64,000 bases of DNA. Origin: an uncultured Lachnospiraceae bacterium. Its GTDB lineage: Bacteria > Bacillota > Clostridia > Lachnospirales > Lachnospiraceae. The notes below the pieces were generated by a model. It made no database searches. It had not been told where the DNA came from and saw nothing but the letters and a program-made list of their open reading frames with translations. Each line of letters opens with the position of its first letter. The stretch's first letter is position 1. This document shows positions 45,164 through 53,653 of the stretch, piece by piece. The translations under genes were made by a program, and so were the position numbers. Location: the NCBI GenBank assembly GCA_910577275.1, contig CAJTMW010000014.1:1-64000 (forward strand). Reading direction: 5' to 3'.

Positions 45164-45419
45164 TGCAACCTCCTCTTACCTTAACAGCGCGTTTAATTTC
45201 TTCATTATATATAATCTGTCCGTTCTTAATCTTTTCCAGAAGGACTTTATCCGTGTCTGTTTTTACTATTTGAAGATGCTTCCTGTTCTTTTTCTTGGGG
45301 TTTTCCAGCTTTCTGGTTTTACCGTCTGAAAGATATACAAAATCCCCGTCTTCCTTTATTATGATATACATCTGCCCTTTGTCATGTCCCGCCCTGGATA
45401 TGGCAAACAATCCTGTCAT
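45150..45419 (-). CDS. KOW domain-containing RNA-binding protein (L14e-like)
   Basis: An 89-residue protein, MTGLFAISRAGHDKGQMYII at the start with a KOW-type fold (EDGDFVYLSDGKTRKLENPK) and a basic tail (KNRKHLQI; EEIKRAVKVRGG). Such proteins are encoded between map and infA in many Clostridia and are thought to bind ribosomal RNA, but their role is not established. The ATG at 45419 behind GGAAGG is preferred to an upstream GTG. Confidence 0.85.
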   Translation of the reverse strand: MTGLFAISRAGHDKGQMYIIIKEDGDFVYLSDGKTRKLENPKKKNRKHLQIVKTDTDKVLLEKIKNGQIIYNEEIKRAVKVRGGCNVKG

Positions 45420-45493
45420 AATCTGCACCTTCCATCATACCGCCGAGGGCGGCGTAACTATCGGATTCTAAATTCCGCAAATTTTCTTAGTCC

Positions 45494-46258
45494 TCATGCC
45501 CTGCCCGGCAAAAGCGTAAGAATCTCCGGCTTTCCATCCGTTATCAGTACCGTGTTTTCATAATGTGCAGAGAGGGAGCCGTCCCGTGTGACCACCGTCC
45601 AGCCGTCCTCAAGCCATTCAACCTTGTAGCTTCCCATATTTACCATAGGCTCTATGGCAAGGGTCATCCCCGGCCGCAGCCGGATTCCTCTGCGCCATTG
45701 CCGGAAATTGGGTATCTGCGGCTCCTCGTGGAGACTGGTTCCAATACCATGGCCTACCAAATCCCTCACCACCCCATAGCCATACCCTCTGCAATAAGAG
45801 TCGATTGCATTGGATATGCTGTAAAGATAATTGCCGGCCAGGGCATACCTTATTCCCTCAAAAAAGCTCTGCCTCGTCACCCTAATCAATTCTGCCGCCG
45901 CCCGGCTTATTCTGCCTACCGGATATGTGCGTGCAGCGTCGGAATGATATCCTTCATAAATAAGCCCGGCATCCAGACTCACGATATCCCCTTCCTTCAA
46001 AATCCTCTTTGCAGAAGGAATCCCGTGCACCACCTCGTCGTTTACGGAAACACATATGGAAGCCGGGTAATCATTATAATTTAAAAAATTAGGCACGCAT
46101 CCGTAGCTGCGAATCATCGCTTCCCCGAGAGTATCGATATCCAGAGTGGACATTCCGGGCTCGATTGCCTTTCCCAGCCTTGAATGAACCTCCGCCAGAA
46201 TCCTGCCGGCTTCGCGCATCAACGCGATTTCCCGTTTTGATTTAACCGTTACCGCCAT
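45494..46258 (-). CDS. map: Methionine aminopeptidase, type I
   Basis: Removes the initiator methionine from new proteins. The 254-residue product has the metal ligands of the family in IVSLDAGLIYEGYHSDAART, GHGIGTSLHEEPQIP and LAIEPMVNMG, and a final glutamate in AHYENTVLIT. 29 nt after adk, in the standard spc-operon place. Confidence 0.98.
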   Translation of the reverse strand: MAVTVKSKREIALMREAGRILAEVHSRLGKAIEPGMSTLDIDTLGEAMIRSYGCVPNFLNYNDYPASICVSVNDEVVHGIPSAKRILKEGDIVSLDAGLIYEGYHSDAARTYPVGRISRAAAELIRVTRQSFFEGIRYALAGNYLYSISNAIDSYCRGYGYGVVRDLVGHGIGTSLHEEPQIPNFRQWRRGIRLRPGMTLAIEPMVNMGSYKVEWLEDGWTVVTRDGSLSAHYENTVLITDGKPEILTLLPGRA

Positions 46259-46287
46259 TTCAAAGCTCCCTGCCTTTCCTGTAACAG

Positions 46288-46932
46288 TTACCTGTCAAGA
46301 ATACCGCAGATTGCCGCAAACACATCCTTCATGTCAATGGTTCCGTCCACTGTCCTTAAAATCCCTTTGGCCTGATAGAAGTCAATAAGGGGCTGCGTCT
46401 GCTCATGATAGACATCCAGCCGCCTGCCCACGGTTTCCGGCCTGTCGTCGTCCCGCAAAACAATCTCCGCTCCGCAGTCGTCGCAGATTCCTTCTTTCTT
46501 CGGAGGAACATTTTCCACATGATAGGTAGCTCCGCAGTTGATGCAGGCGCGTCTCCCGCTCATCCTCTTTATGATATTTTCATCAGGAACGTCAACGTCA
46601 ATGGCGAAATCAATTTTATCGTCAATCTCGCCCAGCGCATTATCCAAAACTTCAGCCTGCGGGATGTTTCTTGGAAAGCCGTCCAGGACATATCCGTCTT
46701 TGCAGTCATCCTTTGCAACTCTGTCAAGAAGAATCTTCACGGTCAGTTCGTCCGGCACAAGGAGTCCCTGGTCCATATATTTCTTTGCTTCCATCCCCAG
46801 TTCGGTTCCGTTTTTGATATTGAACCGGAAAATATCGCCTGTGGATATATGAGGAATATTATATTTTTCTGAAATCATTTTTGCCTGCGTGCCTTTTCCG
46901 GCGCCAGGCGCACCTAACATAATTATTTTCAC
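46288..46932 (-). CDS. adk: Adenylate kinase (zinc-lid form)
   Basis: Interconverts ATP, ADP and AMP. The 214-residue length equals the family standard when the GTG at 46932 is used: GAGGG lies 5 nt before it, and an ATG four codons upstream has no ribosome site. P-loop GAPGAGKGTQA, GFPRNIPQAE, and a LID with a Cys4-type zinc site (CINCGATYHV ... CDDCGAE). Confidence 0.98.
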   Translation of the reverse strand: MKIIMLGAPGAGKGTQAKMISEKYNIPHISTGDIFRFNIKNGTELGMEAKKYMDQGLLVPDELTVKILLDRVAKDDCKDGYVLDGFPRNIPQAEVLDNALGEIDDKIDFAIDVDVPDENIIKRMSGRRACINCGATYHVENVPPKKEGICDDCGAEIVLRDDDRPETVGRRLDVYHEQTQPLIDFYQAKGILRTVDGTIDMKDVFAAICGILDR

Positions 46933-46973
46933 TTTTTCCCTCATTTCTGCGCTGCTCTCCTGTTAACCAAATA

Positions 46974-46994
46974 CCCCGCAGCCAAACTGCGGGG
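46974..46994 (-). promoter_or_regulatory. Terminator-like hairpin between secY and adk
   Basis: A 7-9 bp CCCCGCA/TGCGGGG stem followed on the minus strand by TATTTGG. The weak U run suggests partial termination or an mRNA processing or stability site, not a full stop, since adk, map and infA follow. Confidence 0.6.
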
Positions 46995-47089
46995 CATCTG
47001 TTCCCCTCACCGGAAAAGCGCATGCTCACTGTATCTTATATGCATCCGCCTTGCGGAAGGTATTTACAGGCTACAGCCTTGCCAAAGCC

Positions 47090-48403
47090 TTAATCGTTCA
47101 AAAATCCTTTATAGTTGCGCACCAGCATCTGTGATTCAATCTGCTTAATCGTCTCGAGAACCACGCTGACGATAATGATAAGGCTGGTTCCGCCAAAGGA
47201 TACCTGCGCTCCGAACACTCCGTTGAACACAAAAGGGATTACGCAGACTATAGTAAGACCAACGGCTCCAATGAATACAATATAGTTGAGAATCTTTGTC
47301 AGATACTCGCTGGTGGGACGGCCGGGCCTGATACCCGGGATAAATCCGCCCTGCTTTTTCATGTTCTCCGCAATCTCAATCGGGTTAAATGTGATGGAGG
47401 TATAGAAGTACGCAAAGAAAATAACCAGAGCGATATATACCACCAGCCCAATCGAGTAGACAGGCTCCCTGGGATTACACCAGTTGCTGGAGCTCAAACC
47501 TCTTAAAACATGCGCCCAGAAGCCGGTTCCCTTATATCCGGCAAAACCGCATATGATTACGGGAAGCTGCATCAGCGAAGATGCAAAGATAATCGGAATA
47601 ACGCCCGAGGTATTCACCTTCATGGGAATGGAGGAAGTCTGTCCTCCCACCATTTTCCTCCCCTGAACCTTTTTGGCATACTGAACGGGAATCTTACGTG
47701 TGGCATCGTTTAAGATGATAACCAATACCACCATCGCCAGAATAATCGCCAGAATAATAAGCGCCGCAACCGCTCCTACCGCAATCGCTTTTCCAAATAC
47801 AAACTGCTCAAAGAGCTGTGTGATATCCTGAGGAATCCTTGAAATAATGTTAATTACAAGGACAATGGAAATACCATTTCCGACGCCGTTTTCCGTGATT
47901 CTCTCGCCGAGCCACATGAGAAAGGCGCTGCCTGCGGTAAGCGCCGCAATAACTGTAATTACGTTAAGGAAATTATAATTCTCCAAAAGCCCGCCTCTGC
48001 CAAAGGTAACCGCCATTGCAGTTGACTCAATCAGCGCCAGGGCGATGGTCACGTAACGGGTGATGGAAGCAATCTTCTTTCTTCCGTCCTCCCCTTCCTT
48101 CTGCATTTCCTCAAGCTTTGGAATGGCAATCGTCAGAAGCTGCATAATAATCGATGATGTGATATACGGCGTAATGTTCAATGCCAGAATCGACATATTC
48201 AAAAAGGAACCGCCCGTAAACGCGTCAAAGAAATTAAACGCATCTCCTGTCTGCTGTGCGAACCAGTTGGAAAAATAATGTCTGTCCACGCCCGGAACCG
48301 GGAGCTGTGACCCTAAACGAATCACAACAAGCATTCCCAGCGTAAATAATAATTTTTTTCTTATTTCTTTAATTTTAAATGCATTTTTTAGGGTTGTAAA
48401 CAT
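47090..48403 (-). CDS. secY: Preprotein translocase subunit SecY
   Basis: Channel-forming subunit of the Sec translocon, with ten membrane helices over 437 residues. Typical stretches: LGMLVVIRLGSQLPVPGVD, ALNITPYITSSIIMQLLTIA, WLGERITENGVGNGISIVL and GGFIPGIRPGRPTSEYL. Its ATG overlaps the rplO stop by one base (TAATG). Confidence 0.99.
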   Translation of the reverse strand: MFTTLKNAFKIKEIRKKLLFTLGMLVVIRLGSQLPVPGVDRHYFSNWFAQQTGDAFNFFDAFTGGSFLNMSILALNITPYITSSIIMQLLTIAIPKLEEMQKEGEDGRKKIASITRYVTIALALIESTAMAVTFGRGGLLENYNFLNVITVIAALTAGSAFLMWLGERITENGVGNGISIVLVINIISRIPQDITQLFEQFVFGKAIAVGAVAALIILAIILAMVVLVIILNDATRKIPVQYAKKVQGRKMVGGQTSSIPMKVNTSGVIPIIFASSLMQLPVIICGFAGYKGTGFWAHVLRGLSSSNWCNPREPVYSIGLVVYIALVIFFAYFYTSITFNPIEIAENMKKQGGFIPGIRPGRPTSEYLTKILNYIVFIGAVGLTIVCVIPFVFNGVFGAQVSFGGTSLIIIVSVVLETIKQIESQMLVRNYKGFLND

Positions 48404-48849
48404 TAAACCACCTCTGCAGTTCCACCAACAGCTTCAATTTTTTCTTTTGCGGATGCACTGAAAGCATTTACTTTTACTGTAAGCTTCTTGGTAATTTCTC
48501 CGTTTCCAAGGATTTTTACGCCGTCCTTAGGATTTTTAATTACACGGGATTCAATTAATGCGTTAACATCAACTACTGCACCATCTTCAAACTTATCGTT
48601 CAATACCCCTAAATTAATTGCCACAATTTCTTTATGGTTCGGGCAGGTGAATCCTTTCTTGGGAATTCTCCTGTATAAAGGCATCTGACCGCCTTCAAAA
48701 CCCGGCCTGGTCCTTCCGGAACGTGCCTTCTGGCCCTTATGTCCCTTGCCGGCTGTCTTGCCGTTTCCTGAACCGTGTCCGCGGCCCCTTCTAAAATCAT
48801 GATGCGTAGACCCTTTTGCCGGGCTTAAGCTTGATAATTCAATACCCAT
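48403..48849 (-). CDS. rplO: 50S ribosomal protein L15
   Basis: A 148-residue protein with the Gly/Arg/Lys-rich N-terminal arm (GSTHHDFRRGRGHGSGNGKT, GHKGQKARSG) and C-terminal globular part. The ATG at 48849 behind GGAGGTGTCAGCA is used. Confidence 0.99.
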   Translation of the reverse strand: MGIELSSLSPAKGSTHHDFRRGRGHGSGNGKTAGKGHKGQKARSGRTRPGFEGGQMPLYRRIPKKGFTCPNHKEIVAINLGVLNDKFEDGAVVDVNALIESRVIKNPKDGVKILGNGEITKKLTVKVNAFSASAKEKIEAVGGTAEVV

Positions 48850-48869
48850 TGCTGACACCTCCTTATCCT

Positions 48870-49064
48870 TTATTCTTCAACCTCTTCAACCTTGACTAAA
48901 TGTCTGATTTGCTGAATCTGACCTCTTGTAGCTGCATTGTCAGGCAGTACGATTGTCTTATTCAGCTTTCTAAGTCCCATGGCTTCCACGGTAGCCCTGT
49001 GCTTGGGAACTGCCCCGATAGGAGATTTTACCAATGTGATTTTTAACTTCTTTTGCTCTGCCAT
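48870..49064 (-). CDS. rpmD: 50S ribosomal protein L30
   Basis: A 64-residue protein: LKITLVKSPIGAVPKHRATV and the second-half stretch MGLRKLNKTIVLPDNAATRG. Standard size and place between rpsE and rplO. Confidence 0.98.
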   Translation of the reverse strand: MAEQKKLKITLVKSPIGAVPKHRATVEAMGLRKLNKTIVLPDNAATRGQIQQIRHLVKVEEVEE

Positions 49065-49075
49065 TATCTTCCCTC

Positions 49076-49585
49076 CTATGCCATTATCTCTTCCACAGAT
49101 TTACCGCGCTTTCTTGCCACCTCTTCAGGCGTCTTAAGCGCATTTAATCCTGCAATCGTAGCAAGCACTACGTTCTGTTTATTATTGGAGCCCAGAGATT
49201 TTGTACGGATATTCTTGATTCCGGCAAGTTCGCAGACAATACGCGCGGGACCGCCGGCAATAATACCTGTACCTTCGGGTGCTTTCTTTAATAAAACGGA
49301 AGCGGAACCAAATCTGCCTGTAAAATCATGTGTGATACTCTTATGCTCGTCAATTGCAACAGCAACAAGATGCTTGATTGCATCCTCTTTTCCCTTACGG
49401 ATTGCTTCGGGAATTTCCGTTGCCTTTCCAAGGCCGGCGCCAACATGGCCATTCATATCTCCAACTACCACCAGAGCGGTAAAACGCATATTACGTCCAC
49501 CCTTAACAACCTTGGTTACACGCTTGATGGCAACTACTTTTTCAGTTAATTCCATGCCGCTGACATCGATGATTGTACGTCTCAT
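49076..49585 (-). CDS. rpsE: 30S ribosomal protein S5
   Basis: A 169-residue protein with the double-stranded RNA-binding-like N-domain (EKVVAIKRVTKVVKGGRNMR, VVGDMNGHVGAGLGKATEIP) and the C-domain (GTGIIAGGPARIVCELAGIK). Involved in accuracy and helicase-like mRNA entry. Confidence 0.99.
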   Translation of the reverse strand: MRRTIIDVSGMELTEKVVAIKRVTKVVKGGRNMRFTALVVVGDMNGHVGAGLGKATEIPEAIRKGKEDAIKHLVAVAIDEHKSITHDFTGRFGSASVLLKKAPEGTGIIAGGPARIVCELAGIKNIRTKSLGSNNKQNVVLATIAGLNALKTPEEVARKRGKSVEEIMA

Positions 49586-49604
49586 GTGTTGTGTTTCTCC
49601 CTTC

Positions 49605-49973
49605 CTAGAATTTCAGCCCGGCTTCTCTGGCCGCATCGGCTAAAGCTGCGATTTTTCCGTGATATAAATAACCGCCTCTGTCAAAAACCACGGTATCAAT
49701 GCCCTTTTCCATGGCTCTCTTGCCGATTACTGTTCCCAGATAAGCTGCCGCATCAACGTTATTTGTCTTTTCAAGCTGCTCCTTCACCTCTTTTTCAAGG
49801 GTGCAGGCTGCAACCAGAGTGCTGCCAGCCACATCATCAATAATTTGAGCATACATATGATTATTACTTCTATATACTGCAAGACGAGGTCTTTCAGCTG
49901 TACCGCTAATACGGTTACGTATTCTCATGTGTTTTTTAACACGAACTTCTTGTCTTGACTTTTTATTAACCAT
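49605..49973 (-). CDS. rplR: 50S ribosomal protein L18
   Basis: A 122-residue 5S rRNA-binding protein, RPRLAVYRSNNHMYAQIIDD and FDRGGYLYHGKIAALADAAR. Standard order between rplF and rpsE. Confidence 0.99.
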   Translation of the reverse strand: MVNKKSRQEVRVKKHMRIRNRISGTAERPRLAVYRSNNHMYAQIIDDVAGSTLVAACTLEKEVKEQLEKTNNVDAAAYLGTVIGKRAMEKGIDTVVFDRGGYLYHGKIAALADAAREAGLKF

Positions 49974-49990
49974 CTTTACACTCTCCTTAT

Positions 49991-50533
49991 CTATTTCTTA
50001 CCAGTTTTACCAACTTTACGTCTGATTACCTCATCAGCATACTTGATGCCCTTGCCCTTATAAGGCTCAGGTCTTCTCTTGTCTCTGATTTCAGCTGCAA
50101 ACTGGCCAACTTTTTCTTTGTCAATTCCCTTGACGATAATAACGTTCTGACCTTCCACTGTCGTCTCAACGCCTTCGGGGTCAACCATCTCTACCGGATG
50201 TGAATATCCCAGGGATAAGGTTAATTTGCTGCCTGACTTTGCAGCCCTGTAGCCAACGCCGTTAACCTCAAGTTTCTTCTGATAGCCTTCAGTAACACCG
50301 ATAACCATGTTGTTGATAAGTGTTCTTGTAAGGCCGTGCAAAGATTTCATTTTCTTCAAATCGTTCGGTCTTGCAACGGTAACCTCCGCTCCTTCAACCT
50401 TGATTTCCATCTCACCGGGGAGAACTCTCTCCAGCGTTCCTTTAGGACCTTTTACAGTCACTTTATTATTTTCTGCAACCTCCACGGTAACTCCCGCGGG
50501 AATCGCGATTGGCATTCTTCCTATACGTGACAT
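49991..50533 (-). CDS. rplF: 50S ribosomal protein L6
   Basis: A 180-residue protein, MSRIGRMPIAIPAGVTVEVA at the start, GVGYRAA in the middle, and the C-terminal RRPEPYKGKGIKY. The ATG at 50533 behind AGGAGGTACGGGC is chosen over one 14 codons upstream. Confidence 0.99.
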   Translation of the reverse strand: MSRIGRMPIAIPAGVTVEVAENNKVTVKGPKGTLERVLPGEMEIKVEGAEVTVARPNDLKKMKSLHGLTRTLINNMVIGVTEGYQKKLEVNGVGYRAAKSGSKLTLSLGYSHPVEMVDPEGVETTVEGQNVIIVKGIDKEKVGQFAAEIRDKRRPEPYKGKGIKYADEVIRRKVGKTGKK

Positions 50534-50655
50534 GCCCGTACCTCCTGTTATATTTGCTGTAACAATCTGCTTCATATCTGAAAACCGTGTCCGCCCTGCG
50601 CCTGAGCAGTTTTCATGCTTTTACGGGTTCCCCTGACCGGTTAACCCCGGCGCCG

Positions 50656-51057
50656 TTACCATACGTATGCAAGCACCTCGCCGCCTACCTGCAGCTCTCT
50701 TGCCTTTTTGTCGGTAATCACTCCCTTGTTGGTGGAAAGGATTGCGATTCCAAGTCCGCCAAGAACTCTGGGAAGTTCTTCCTTGCCGGCGTACACGCGA
50801 AGTCCCGGTTTGGAAATTCTCTTTAAGCCGCTGATAATCCTGTCGTTTCTGTCAACGCCGTACTTAAGCGCGATGCGGATAGTCTTAAAGCTGCCTTCAT
50901 CAATTACGTCAAATTTCTTTATATAGCCTTCTTCCAGAAGAATTTCAGCGATAGCCAGCTTCATTTTGGAAGAGGGAACGTCTACTGTATCATGTTTTGC
51001 AGTATTTGCATTACGGATTCTTGTAAGCATATCTGCAATAGGGTCGCTCATTGTCAT
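50656..51057 (-). CDS. rpsH: 30S ribosomal protein S8
   Basis: A 133-residue primary rRNA binder, starting MTMSDPIADMLTRIRNANTA and ending GGEVLAYVW; STNKGVITDKKARE near the end is conserved. In many bacteria S8 represses the spc operon. AGGAGGAAAGAAA precedes the ATG. An unusually long spacer (51058-51194) separates it from rpsN. Confidence 0.99.
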   Translation of the reverse strand: MTMSDPIADMLTRIRNANTAKHDTVDVPSSKMKLAIAEILLEEGYIKKFDVIDEGSFKTIRIALKYGVDRNDRIISGLKRISKPGLRVYAGKEELPRVLGGLGIAILSTNKGVITDKKARELQVGGEVLAYVW

Positions 51058-51194
51058 TTTCTTTCCTCCTTAAATATATAAATGCCGCTTCGGCAATGCA
51101 ACATCTCCGGCTCCACCACACGAAATTTGCTCCTGCCATACCACATGAAATTTGCTTCGCAAATTTCTAAATGGCTCCGGCTCCGCCGGAACTG
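51058..51194 (-). promoter_or_regulatory. Hairpin- and repeat-rich rpsN-rpsH spacer
   Basis: This 137-nt gap, normally under 30 nt in such operons, holds a perfect GAAATTTGC-TTC-GCAAATTTC stem-loop (51148-51168), a direct repeat of AGCAAATTTCRTGTGG and GC-rich hairpins on both sides. No gene is seen. A regulatory role (S8 binding) is possible but unproven. Confidence 0.5.
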
Positions 51195-51380
51195 TTACCA
51201 GCTGGCTTTTTTTACGCCGGGAATCTGGCCCTTGTAAGCTAATTCACGGAAGCAAATTCTGCAGATACCGTATTTTCTAAGAACAGCATGCGGACGACCA
51301 CAAATATTACAGCGAGTATACGCCCTTGTGGAAAATTTAGGTTTACGCTGTTGTTTAATCTTCATTGATGTCTTAGCCAT
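51195..51380 (-). CDS. rpsN: 30S ribosomal protein S14, zinc type
   Basis: A 61-residue protein with two CxxC pairs (RCNICGRPHAV, GICRICFRELA), the zinc-binding short form (also called rpsZ). Standard place between rplE and rpsH. Confidence 0.99.
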   Translation of the reverse strand: MAKTSMKIKQQRKPKFSTRAYTRCNICGRPHAVLRKYGICRICFRELAYKGQIPGVKKASW

Positions 51381-51394
51381 GAACTTACCTCCTT

Positions 51395-51934
51395 TTACTT
51401 AGCAAATGGCATATTGAATAATCTTAACAATTCACGTGCTTCTTCGTCTGTCTTCGCTGTTGTGACAAAAATGACATCCATTCCTCTTACTTTATCAATC
51501 TTATCGTACTCGATTTCAGGGAAAATGAGCTGTTCCTTAATGCCCAGCGAGTAGTTTCCTCTGCCGTCAAAGGAATTGGGGTTCACGCCGCGGAAGTCGC
51601 GCACACGGGGGAGCGCCAGGTTTACCAGGCGGTCAAGGAAATTATACATCTTTTCCCCGCGCAGGGTAACCTTACATCCGATGGACATCCCTTCCCTGAT
51701 TTTGAAGTTTGCAATGGACTTTTTCGCTTTTGTAATTACCGCTTTCTGGCCGGAGATAATCTCAAGGTCCTTAACTGCGGATTCCAGCACCTTGGCGTTT
51801 TCCTTTGCTTCGCCAACGCCCATGTTGATTACAATCTTGTCAAGCTTCGGCACTTCCATAATATTCTTATATCCGAACTTTTTAATCATAGCATCTACGA
51901 TTTCTTCATTATATATCGTTTTAAGTCTGCTCAC
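51395..51934 (-). CDS. rplE: 50S ribosomal protein L5
   Basis: A 179-residue 5S rRNA-binding protein. Conserved: MEVPKLDKIVINMGVGEAKE, ISGQKAVITKAKKSIANFKI and FRGVNPNSFDGRGNYSLGIK. The start is taken as the GTG at 51934, ten nt after AAAGGAG; an in-frame TTG seven codons earlier overlaps that ribosome site. Confidence 0.99.
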   Translation of the reverse strand: MSRLKTIYNEEIVDAMIKKFGYKNIMEVPKLDKIVINMGVGEAKENAKVLESAVKDLEIISGQKAVITKAKKSIANFKIREGMSIGCKVTLRGEKMYNFLDRLVNLALPRVRDFRGVNPNSFDGRGNYSLGIKEQLIFPEIEYDKIDKVRGMDVIFVTTAKTDEEARELLRLFNMPFAK

Positions 51935-51958
51935 GCTTTGGGTTCTCCTTTCCAAGAA

Positions 51959-52270
51959 TTAATCAATCACTTCACCCGTTGACTTTGCAAAACGCACCTT
52001 CTTGTCGTTCTCAAATTTGAAGCCTACTCTTGTAGGTTTTCCCTTGTGAACATACATCACGTTTGAAATATCAATGGGCGCTTCTTTCTGAATAATTCCA
52101 CCATTCTGGTTCGCTGCTGAAGGTTTTGCGTGCTTGGTAATCATGCCTGCGCCTTCCACAACGACTTTATGCTTCTTAGCATCAACGGAAACCACTTTTC
52201 CCTCTGTTCCTTTATCCTTGCCGGCAATTACCTGAACGGTATCGCCCTTTTTAATCTTTAAAGTTGCCAT
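51959..52270 (-). CDS. rplX: 50S ribosomal protein L24
   Basis: A 103-residue assembly initiator with an N-terminal KOW motif (KIKKGDTVQVIAGKDKGTEG). The ATG at 52270 behind GGAGGTGCTTGG is chosen. Confidence 0.99.
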   Translation of the reverse strand: MATLKIKKGDTVQVIAGKDKGTEGKVVSVDAKKHKVVVEGAGMITKHAKPSAANQNGGIIQKEAPIDISNVMYVHKGKPTRVGFKFENDKKVRFAKSTGEVID

Positions 52271-52282
52271 GCCAAGCACCTC

Positions 52283-52651
52283 CTATAATACTTCGGGAGC
52301 CAGAGAAACAATTTTCATAAACTGTTTATCACGAAGCTCTCTTGCCACCGGTCCAAAAATACGCGTTCCTCTGGGGGTCTTATCATCTTTAATGATAACA
52401 GCAGCATTCTCATCGAATTTAATATAAGAACCATCTTTACGGCGGGCGCCCTTAACGGTACGGACAACTACTGCTTTAACCACGTCGCCTTTTTTTACAA
52501 CGCCGCCTGGTGTTGCATCTTTAACCGTAGCAACAATCACATCACCGATACTTGCATATCTTCTTGTGGAACCGCCCATAACTCTGATGCAAAGAATTTC
52601 TTTTGCACCTGTATTGTCAGCGACCTTCAGTCTGCTTTCCTGTTGAATCAT
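52283..52651 (-). CDS. rplN: 50S ribosomal protein L14
   Basis: A 122-residue protein, MIQQESRLKVADNTGAKEIL at the start and RGTRIFGPVARELRDKQFMK near the end. Normal length. Confidence 0.99.
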   Translation of the reverse strand: MIQQESRLKVADNTGAKEILCIRVMGGSTRRYASIGDVIVATVKDATPGGVVKKGDVVKAVVVRTVKGARRKDGSYIKFDENAAVIIKDDKTPRGTRIFGPVARELRDKQFMKIVSLAPEVL

Positions 52652-52684
52652 GCTAATTCTCCTTCCGAATTATTTTGAACAATC

Positions 52685-52942
52685 TTATTTTGCTCTCTCA
52701 ATGATTTCCACAAGTCTCCATCTCTTTTCTTTGGATAAGGGTCTTGTCTCCATCACTTTAACCGTATCACCGATATTGCAGTCATTGTTCGCGTCATGCG
52801 CTTTCAGCTTATAGGTTCTCTTTACGAATTTTTTGTAAAGAGGATGCTTTACACGCTCTTCGATTGCGACAACAATTGTCTTATCCATTTTATCACTGAC
52901 CACCTTACCGGTACGTGTTTTCCTCAAATTTCTATCTTCCAC
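52685..52942 (-). CDS. rpsQ: 30S ribosomal protein S17
   Basis: An 85-residue OB-fold protein, NLRKTRTGKVVSDKMDKTIV and VMETRPLSKEKRWRLVEII. Standard place between rpmC and rplN. Confidence 0.99.
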   Translation of the reverse strand: MEDRNLRKTRTGKVVSDKMDKTIVVAIEERVKHPLYKKFVKRTYKLKAHDANNDCNIGDTVKVMETRPLSKEKRWRLVEIIERAK

Positions 52943-53019
52943 GACGTCTCGTCTCCTTTCTTTGACAATCCAGCAACATAACGGCTTTCCGCCTTAATCC
53001 GTCCCCGGAAGCCGCGTCC

Positions 53020-53226
53020 TTACGCTTCCTTCTGCTTCTGGGTGATGACTGTCTGAATTCTTGCGATATTCTTTCTCACTTCTTTAATTCTTGCGGTATT
53101 ATTAAGCTGGTTAGTTGCATTCTGGAATCTCAAATTGAAAAGTTCCTTTTTCGCGGCCACCAAATCCTCCGACAGTGCCGCAACAGATTTTGCCTGAAGC
53201 TCTTCTACATATTTTTTAGTTTTCAT
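53020..53226 (-). CDS. rpmC: 50S ribosomal protein L29
   Basis: A 68-residue helical-hairpin protein near the exit tunnel, MKTKKYVEELQAKSVAALSE and LFNLRFQNATNQLNNTARIK. The ATG at 53226 overlaps the rplP end by 11 nt; the longer frame runs through rplP and is rejected. Confidence 0.98.
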   Translation of the reverse strand: MKTKKYVEELQAKSVAALSEDLVAAKKELFNLRFQNATNQLNNTARIKEVRKNIARIQTVITQKQKEA

Positions 53227-53653
53227 TAGATGCACCACCTTCCAAGTCCGCCTTAGAAACAATCTTACATTTGCAGGGAAGCTTATGTGTTGCAAGACGC
53301 AACGCCTCTTTTGCCAGTTCTTCGGAAACTCCTCCGATTTCAAACATTACGCGTCCGGGCTTTACAACCGCTACCCAATATTCCACAGCACCTTTACCGG
53401 AACCCATACGTGTTTCAGCGGGCTTTGCCGTTACCGGTTTGTCAGGGAAAATCTTAATCCATACTTTACCGCCACGCTTGATATAACGAGTCATGGCAAT
53501 ACGGGCAGCCTCAATCTGGTTAGACCTTACCCAGCACGGCTCTAATGCAACAATACCGAAGTCTCCATAATTAATCTTATTGCCGCGGGTTGCATTTCCT
53601 CTTATGGAGCCACGAAACTGCTTACGACGTTTAACTCTTTTAGGCATTAACAT
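53216..53653 (-). CDS. rplP: 50S ribosomal protein L16
   Basis: A 145-residue protein near the A-site, MLMPKRVKRRKQFRGSIRGN and GGKVWIKIFPDKPVTAKPAE. Its ATG overlaps the rpsC stop by one base (TAATG), supporting this start over one two codons later. Confidence 0.99.
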   Translation of the reverse strand: MLMPKRVKRRKQFRGSIRGNATRGNKINYGDFGIVALEPCWVRSNQIEAARIAMTRYIKRGGKVWIKIFPDKPVTAKPAETRMGSGKGAVEYWVAVVKPGRVMFEIGGVSEELAKEALRLATHKLPCKCKIVSKADLEGGASNEN

